From the NCBI GenBank assembly GCA_009792885.1, contig WMCF01000112.1, positions 645,198 through 709,197 on the forward strand: 64,000 nucleotides of DNA, given 5' to 3'. The notes under the pieces are model-generated. The model saw nothing but the letters and a program-made list of their open reading frames with translations, was not told the origin of the DNA and did not search any database. Each line of letters starts with the position of its first letter. The first letter of the stretch is position 1. The position numbers and the translations under genes are program-made. The stretch is from Eremophila alpestris peregrina (lineage: Eukaryota; Chordata; Aves; Passeriformes; Alaudidae). Below are positions 56,294 through 64,000 of this stretch, in pieces.

Positions 56294-58632
56294 CTTTTTA
56301 ACTTCAGTTTCTTAATTCAAGTTGTTATTTTCTGCATTCAGGGCATATTAATATAAGAAAATAGGCATTAATCACTCTTGTGACCCACAGTAACTTACCT
56401 GGTGATCCTGAGTCATCTGCTTGCTAGGTAAAATGTGTTATGATAGACACTGGGAACTTGTTTATGTCCATAATGGAATGAATCCATGTTTGGAGAGATG
56501 TTCCTTGTGCTACCTGACACTTAAAGTGCTTTATTCTTTGATGTGGTCATGGGGAAGAAAATAGGTTTGGAAAGGGAAGATGGTTTTAGCTTTCATGTTT
56601 TTAGATTCTGTACTGCATTAACATGTAACTCTGAACTTCATGTAAAGTGTTAGCAAGTTCTCCTCACAGTTTAGTTGGACAAACCAATCCTTTTCCAGCC
56701 TGAGACCCAAGGACACCGTTTCAGCTTCAGGCCCAAAAAGTATAAACAACAGTGAATTGAGGGGAGCAGTCTGGGAGGATGGGAATTCATAACCTGAAGC
56801 TGTAATTGGACAATTAACCCCAACATGTAAATGGGCCAAAACTTACAAAAGTGTGAAACCTTGTGACTCAGAATCCATCTGGAGTCCATCTTGGGCAGAG
56901 CCACAGCCTTGTACTGCCCAAGGTGAATCCTTTAAATGCCGTGTGATAAATACCTGCTTTATTCCTTTAACTCTGTCTGGCCTCTGTTCCAGATCAGCAT
57001 CTCTAGGCACCAATGGAAATACTCCCTTTTCCAGGTAGGGAGGAGCAGGTGGGTGATGGGTGTGGCTGTTTTGGTCCCTGGGGTAGCCCAGCACTAAACA
57101 TTGTTCCTTCGTGTGCATGCACACACTGAGAGCTCACACACCAGAAAAGCAGGGATCTTCCCAGTGAGCATGAGTCAGTAGAGCTCAGAAGAATCCAGTT
57201 TCTCATGGATCTACTTCCTCATGTGGGAAGCAGCTTTGCTTTCAGATTATGCGGCAGGAATTGGTGCCTGAGTGCCACAGTGTTTAAAGGGCTGGAGGTT
57301 GTACCTAGTCAGGGTTTCTGTATGAAATGTGTAGCAGAGAAGATAGCTAAGCAAGAACATCCCCAGCTTGAAAAAACCTGCACCTACAGAGTTAGGAAAT
57401 TAGAAGTGAAATCCTCTTGCAAGAGATAAATGCACTGAAGTATTAAATAGCCTTCAAAGGGACTCCTCCCCTGCACCCACCAAAAGCATTTCTCAGGGGA
57501 GTGAAGTTGATCTTCTCTTCCATTTTGTTTATTATTGCAGGATTTTGCATTAGCTGTGAACAGGTACAAGTGAATGCTTTTCAGATGGAGTTTCAAATGG
57601 AGAGCTGTGCATTACAAGAATAGCAAAACAGCATTCTTTGTTCATCTTAATTCTTTCAATACATTGACAGAGCTATTGCCCAAATGACCTTCTCTTCAAA
57701 GTATTGCAAATGATCTGCAATGCAATCAAATTGTTTCTCAACTGTCTGAGAGATGGTGTCTTTTTTTTTTTTTTCTTTCCTGCTTCTCCTGTGGGGGCAT
57801 AACTTAAAGGTTATTATTTTGCCTGGCTGTTTTCCTGAGTTCATTCTTTGTGTGGGTAAAGGACTTGTTTTTATCAGACCATGCTGATCACTGTTGGCTA
57901 TTATGCCATGCTCAACTGCTCCCATGTCAAGAGCACTTATTAAATTTTATTATAAATCATAGTACCACATAAACTCAAAGTATTATTTCTTTGACTTCTT
58001 CTGTAAGCTATTTTCCTCTGCAATAATTTTATTCAGGAAAAAAACAAAGCTGTTTTAAAAAAAGAAAAACTTAAAAATATTATATAGTAAATTCCCCTTT
58101 TAAAATTGCCCTAAAGAAAAAAATAAAACCCTTGGCAATGTAGACCTTCAAGCTGATCCTGACTGAGTTCCTGGCAGTGTGGCTCAGTGATTTCTGACTT
58201 TAAATGTACAAAACTCGTGGAGAAAGCTTCAAGTTCTGCAGGATTTTCTGCAGCCTGTGGGCCAGGATCAACACCCTCCTAAGGAGCTGTGCCTGAGCTG
58301 CAGAAATGCTTCAGTGAGTGAGGCTTTGGAGGTAACACTGCCCTGGTGCAAAAGCAGTTGCAGACTCTGTAATGAAGCAGTTGTGTCAGCAACAAGTGTG
58401 TATTGATTGTCTAGATAGGATTATGAAGCACCAGACCCAACTCCATTTAATGGATCCATTTAATCCATTTACTGGATGCTCTAGTGAGATCCCAAACTCT
58501 CAAGCACTTGTGATGTGATACTCCAGACAAGAGCTCTGTGGTAGAGGAAGTTCCATATATGAAAGATTTTTACACTTGAAAATTGGCCTGCTTCTGTATT
58601 GGAATGGAGCAAAATATCCCTGAAGTTGTATT
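56294..58632. other. Single-copy non-coding DNA
   Basis: No recognised gene. Frames of 60-93 codons on both strands overlap. A T16 tract lies near 57764 and a local CCATTTAATGGATCCATTTAAT duplication near 58443. Confidence 0.6.
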
Positions 58633-58717
58633 TAAAAACAAAACCAAAAAAAACCCAAAAAACCCAAACAAACAAACAAAACCCACGCACAAAAAAACCA
58701 ACCCAAACCAAACAAAT
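58633..58717. repeat. A/C-rich low-complexity tract
   Basis: AAAACAAAACC, AAAAACCC and ACAAACAAACAAA units run for about 85 bp. It is the one long tract of this style whose A-rich strand is the plus strand. The others are T/G-rich on plus. Confidence 0.85.
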
Positions 58718-61700
58718 AAGTTTACTCAATAAAAACAACAAAATGAAGTCATATTTAGATATATTAGCCTCTCTAAAATATTTGTCTGGTTTGTCAATGG
58801 TTTTAAAGCTCCACAATACATTTGTTTTTCATGTGCTTTAACTTTTCTTCCTGTGTAGCTCATGCTCGAGTTTCCCCTTTATTCAGGTGTCATTTTCCAG
58901 GGTGTCCAGGGGAGCCCAATCAACTTGAACTAAACCATTCATCATCTCACATACCCCTGTGGAGTTCCTTTCTGAGGAAACACCAGTGATTCTCACACTG
59001 GAGCCTGAATGTTTCCAGCCCTCTGAATGCAGTGCCACGTGGGAAAGGCATTTTTCATTCCTCAGTGTGCACAGGCCCCGTGTGCCTCAGTCAAACCCAG
59101 CTCTCAGGGCTGTGCTCACAGCTGGCAGCACTAAACCAGAGCTGCTCTAGCAGGAGGCAGCCTGTGCAAGCCTAAAAAGGATTAACTTCTCCTTCCTTCC
59201 ATTTTCTCCTTTCTGAATGGATGAACATGGTAAAGCAGTTATTTCCTGTGGTTACATATTATATATAATTATGCCACTTGTGTGAATTATTATTTTTTTC
59301 CCCTAGAAGAGCTGACACAGCTTGCTGGTGTTTTTTGTTGGTTTGTTTAGGTTTTTTCTTTGTTTTTTCTGGCCCATCATAATGCCGTGTGACTGACAGG
59401 AGCTGGTCTGCCTTTGAAGAGTTACAGGTTCCCAAGCTTCACATGCCTTCTGCCCAGGAAAACATCCATGTTTGCTATGACAGACATGAGCTCACAAACG
59501 TTTTGGTCTTATTCTGTTCATTTTAGGTGAGCTGTGATGTAATTACAAGTTTAGTAGTCTAAAAACTTAGTTATTTGTCTGAATCATCACCAAAATTTGG
59601 TACCTAGTAGTCAGATAGGGTGATGTTTCTTCCCACAGACAGAGTGTGGTGTTGTTTCTTTTGGTCACAGGAGGAAAGAGCAGTCAGGAAGTCACCTTGC
59701 CCAGGTACCCCAGTGTGACAGTGATTAACCATCCATCTTGTAAAAGCTCACTCTGCCTCATCTCTGGATCCTGGTCTCAGCTCTTCTCTTTAGGCCTTCT
59801 CCCAGAAACACAATGGGAACACAATGGAATAGCTGGGAAAATGTGGCACCACTGAAGTGTTTGTGGCCATATCCACAGGGATTTAATTGTTATTTCCACA
59901 AAGTCTGAAAGAGGATTTACCAATCCACTGACATCAGCTGGGCCTAGTGTCCTTAGCCCTCACAGCATCACAAATGTATGGAACTACATCAAAGACACAA
60001 CACTTTCCTCTGATTTTTGTTTAGCTATTTCCATTTGGAACAAATATTCAATACAGAGCACACTGCTGATTGCTGAAACATGGTGATCCATAATGCAAGT
60101 TGTGGTGAGTTATGGCCACAGGAAAAAGCAGTTTTTGTCTCATTTGTTTCATTATGCAGGTGTGAGCAACATGGACTCCAATTGCCTTTGGAGTAAAAAT
60201 TGTTAGGAAAAAACCTATCTCAGCAAGAATCGTGTAATGGGATTTTGTTGTGGATTTTGTTTTGTCATTAGGTGATATGTTCCCCCCCTTTTAGTTTCAG
60301 AGATATTCCACTGCTGGCCTTGATATTTGCTGTATGAGTTGTGGCTCGGGTGGCAATGCATTTCCACAAGGAGACAAGGTGATAACTCTTCTGACTGGTT
60401 ATCGCTTTTTCAAGAATAAATCTCGAGGGATGGATGCTAAAAAATATCACTGGATCAATGGCAATCCAGGCAGAAATGGTCACTGCTGCAGACAAGGGTG
60501 CTCTTCTGTTTTCCTTTGTTATGGCAAACATGGTGGTTCATATTCACTGTAGAGTGTGCAGGGCGTGTGAAATGAAATGCAAAAGTAAAATAGGAAAAAG
60601 AAAAAGCTGCAATCTAGGGAAGTTGAAATTTGAATTATAGTGGCTCATAAAAGCTGCAATAAAGACCGTGGCTCTGGTATAAAAACACAGGAAGGAACTG
60701 TCTCTTCCACAAAGAGATTTTAATATTGGGTCCCGATCCTACAAAGAATTACACCACTCCTAAACTTAATACATACATTATTGGAGTCATCAGAACTGCA
60801 GAACTCTGAAATGCAATCTTTATTGTCAGAATACATCTGTGGAGATAAATGCCCTGTTGAAGTTAATGTGAGTTTATAGTGTAAAGAGTTGAAGTTAACA
60901 GATCTTGTGTGCACAGTCAAGGCTACGTGGGCAAAGGGGCTGGCTTTGCATATTATGAGGCTGCAAAAGAGCTGAAATAATCTCAAGTTAATTCCTTTTT
61001 TCCGTCAGTAGTCTCAATATTTGCCTTTCCAGGCTGAATTCCCCTGGTTTGTTGTCTTACTCTGGCACCTCATTTTTTTTTTTAATTGTTAGTCGTTCTA
61101 TGTAGACAAAAACTCAGAGTTTTATGCAAGCTGCTCAGTTTTGGGGAAGATTTGGTAATGGAGTCAACTGTGTAGATTGCAGTTCTTTCCTACAAGCCCA
61201 AATGAAAGGCTGCTCCCCCAAGATTTCACCTTCAACTCTTCACTGAAAACTCGGTCTTACTGGCCTGTTCTTCCATGGGAAAGGAGTGAAATGATTTCTT
61301 CTTCATTTTCTCCACTTTTGATGCAACTTTATGCCACTTTTGCATTCTTTTGTCTTTTTTTACACTTAAAACAAACAACCAGAAGATCTCTTCCTCACTA
61401 TGTTTTAACTCTTAACATGCTTTTTTTTTTCTTTTTTTGAGATGATAACAGGTTCCTGTGTTTAGCTTGAGGCTCATATTTTTCATTAAACTTTACTTAA
61501 GCAATGCTATGTTCCCTGACATTGTCTGATCCAGGCTGTGTCTCCAGGCTGTGCAGTTATGGTGTCTCTCTTTTCAAAGGTGAATCGAGTGTGTACAGGT
61601 ATAATTCACGTGGTATGAAAATTGTTAAATCTCTTAAACTCCTTCAGCATCTTGCTAATGAAAGCTGCATGTCACAGGCCTAAATATGAATCCTTTCCTT

Positions 61701-64000
61701 CTGTACTTTTCCGTAGTGTCAGGGCCAGGCTGAAGGACAGGTTGCTGTGAGTGGCCACCCTGTGTCAGGCAGGATCCTTGATCTGAGGGGGGAAATGCTT
61801 GCCTTTGCTCTTTTATTTCAGTGCTGTAGAGCCCAGGGTGTCATCTAAGCATAAAGTGTGCCTGCAAGGAGAACACAGCACATGCAGGCAAAATTGGAAT
61901 GACTGAACAAAGCTGAGACCAGGAAATAGATTTGATCTAAATGTCAGATGTGTGGGCATTGGAGCTGTTTGACACCTGATGGGAGGCAGTCCCAGAGAGG
62001 GGAGGTGGCTGAGCAGAGCCCGTGGGAGCTGTACCTGCTCCTGCCCTCAATCAGGCTTGGAGGAGCCTGATCCTCATGGCACTGGCTTGGAATTTGGCAC
62101 TGGAAGCAGATGTAATTCTGTCCCCAACAAAGAGAGGATTATCAGTCTGGGCATATGGGATAAAGCCATCTGATGAAAGCCTGACCTGATGTACTAACAC
62201 TAACAGGGAAGCCTTGGCTGCATTTTGTATCTTTTCCTTTTTTTTTCCTTAAGCAGCTGTTGAATTTTTTGAAATGAGTCTCAGTGTAGACTGCAGTCTC
62301 TTTGACAACTCTAAAGAATGTAAAGTCAAAACTCAAGGTGACTGAATCATCCTCAAGTAGCACTTGAGCTATCAGTGTGTTGCAGAACATGACTTTTCCT
62401 TTTGCCTGTGGATTTTCAGTTTTTCTCCCCTTGCATAAACTGAGTTTTGATGCTGGGAGAGATCATGTAAAACTAACATGCAGGATAGTTCTCTGCATGC
62501 TCTTGAGTGTTACTGCTGACAGGATTAAGTGATCTGTGGGAGTTTAGCTCTCTTAGAAAACAAATCTTATCTTGTACCTGGAGTTCTGATCCTTTCTGTG
62601 CAGAAAAGAAGAGAATCCTGTGAACGATAATGGAGAAGTTTTCAAGGAGCAGTCTGGTACTCCAGGGCAATGAAACTTGTGAACATTCAGGCTATCAACA
62701 GGTGCCTATTTTTTTTTTATCTGATGAGGAAAAGGGATAGATTTCAGACTATAAAAATCAATATAGGAACAACAAAGTATACTGAATTACTTGTCTTAAA
62801 TTTAGTTGCTTTTAAAGTTTATTCATTTCTGCTTAGATCCCATTGTATAAAAGCCAGCTCTATTATTAGCTCAGTTGACTTCTGATATTACTTTCATGGA
62901 TATTTCATTCCATTTGTAAAGACCCTCAGAAATGGACTCCAAAGAATAGTTAGTAGCCTTTTATATAGTAGATGAGGGAGAAATTGTTACATATCCAGCT
63001 TTTTTGGTTTTAATTAACAGATCTGTGCACTAAACCCCATGTCCTTTGAGTCCTTGTTTAATAGTCCAGTGGTTAATCTTGCAATATCTGGCAATTGTTG
63101 GGTTTCCACCAAAGCACTTCTGGATTGAAAGAGATGTGTTCAGTTTTAAGAGATTTTGGCCATGGTAAAGTCAGTCAGCAAAACTGAACTGGATAAAGCT
63201 TGTTTTAACAGTAACACTCTAGCAGCTGAATCTGTCTCTAAATAAAAAAAAAGCACACCCCCTCCCAAAAATAATCAAACAACAGTGCAGATCCAACCTG
63301 AGGGGTTACATTGCCAGGACCCTGAGAGCACCAGGAGGCTTTAATGACCCTGAGCAACACCAACCATCAAGTCTAATATGAGAATATAGTTAAATGCAGT
63401 TCCTAATATGCTAATAAAGACAAAACTATCTCTTTAAATAATGTGCTGACCTTGAATCAGTGTTATTATTAATGCTTGGATACATTTGCCAGTTTTATCC
63501 CCAGTTTCTTCTCCCCAGCTTCCCCTGGAGTGTCCAGTGCTGCAAACAGCAGTGCCCCTGTTTCAGCCACGCACTGGGGTCATGAATGAAACACAGATTG
63601 AGTGTTGTTTGATACCAGCTGTTTCCAGATGTCCTTATTAGTTCAATTATTTGATTTAGCAAATGTGGCTATGATGCTTTACTTAATACCACTGAATCTG
63701 GCTTTTAAATCTCAGAGGGGGCCAGAAATACCCTGTTGTTATTCCTTCTGCACGTTTTCCAGCCATACCTAAAATCAGTTTTGCACATTGACAAGATTAA
63801 GTTACAATTAGCTTAGATTTTGATTGCATCTGTGAGAGAAGAAAAGATCATTCTGCTTATGAATGAGTTGGCTACTTGTGCTCCTATGCTTAGGATACAG
63901 CAGTTCTTGGTGGTTTAGGGTATGATATTAAAGATTATAGCATCTTTGATATATTTAGGCTCAACACACCAATGCAGCACACACAGAAACACCAGCACTA
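58718..64000. other. Single-copy non-coding DNA to the window end
   Basis: No gene, RNA or clear transposon is recognised. A T/G-rich tract lies at 59328-59371. Around 60300-60690 two overlapping frames of 68-72 codons followed by CAATAAAG loosely suggest a retrocopy, but there is no poly(A) and I recognise no parent gene. T homopolymers lie at about 61071-61084 and 61422-61432. Confidence 0.6.
59328..59371. repeat. T/G-rich low-complexity tract
   Basis: GGTGTTTTTTGTTGGTTTG, TTTAGGTTTTTTC and TTTGTTTTTTC make a 44-bp tract like those elsewhere in the window. Confidence 0.8.

Noticed and set aside
60300..60690. Possible processed pseudogene (frames of 72 and 68 codons followed by CAATAAAG)
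   Set aside because: No parent gene is recognised in any frame, there is no poly(A) tract and no target duplication could be found.

Overview
This looks like a vertebrate nuclear window, most likely from a bird and plausibly a passerine. The clearest lineage marker is CR1 LINE sequence. One minus-strand copy keeps a reverse-transcriptase peptide remnant (EEKDLGVFVDEKL), and several 3' tails end in the octamer-type (ATTCTRTG) terminus. An LTR of avian retrovirus-like layout supports this. The rest is AT-leaning sequence with long T-rich tracts, few CpGs, no operon-like packing and no long ORFs, as expected for a gene desert or a very large intron. I recognise no complete protein-coding gene, tRNA, rRNA or CRISPR array.

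Layout. Positions 1-585 hold a 53-bp minisatellite cut by the left window edge; its units alternate between two types. From 586 to about 10.75 kb is single-copy non-coding DNA with AT-rich, TAAT-rich blocks that resemble conserved regulatory elements. Two 134-bp, nearly identical direct repeats lie at 10786-10919 and 12208-12341, the second just after a T/G-rich tract. A 72-86-bp minisatellite fills 16160-17336 and is broken by a 410-base assembly gap (16678-17087) and a lone N (16549). A degenerate ATAAATGG-type repeat block follows at 17571-17800. From 18 to 25.5 kb is mostly unannotatable single-copy DNA with several homeodomain-site-rich blocks. A minus-strand CR1 lies at 25536-26076. An unrecognised open frame preceded by an acceptor-like site lies at 29804-30328. 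A T48 homopolymer lies at 31046-31093, and a solo retroviral-type LTR on the minus strand at 31690-32268 carries a TATA box, a poly(A) signal and a candidate 6-bp target duplication. The remaining sequence to 64 kb is non-coding. It is punctuated by T-rich tracts, a possible second LTR-like block (47.4-48.0 kb), a plus-strand CR1 3' end (49062-49466) preceded by an older CR1 tail, and another old CR1 tail at 56228-56293.

Nothing here forms an operon or multi-gene system. The supportable biology is repeat turnover (two minisatellites, CR1, LTR, a paired 134-bp repeat) in a gene-poor background that may hold long-range enhancers. I did not find a convincing undescribed system. The best leads are the dimeric minisatellite, the paired 134-bp repeats, the well-preserved solo LTR and the unrecognised open frame near 30 kb.
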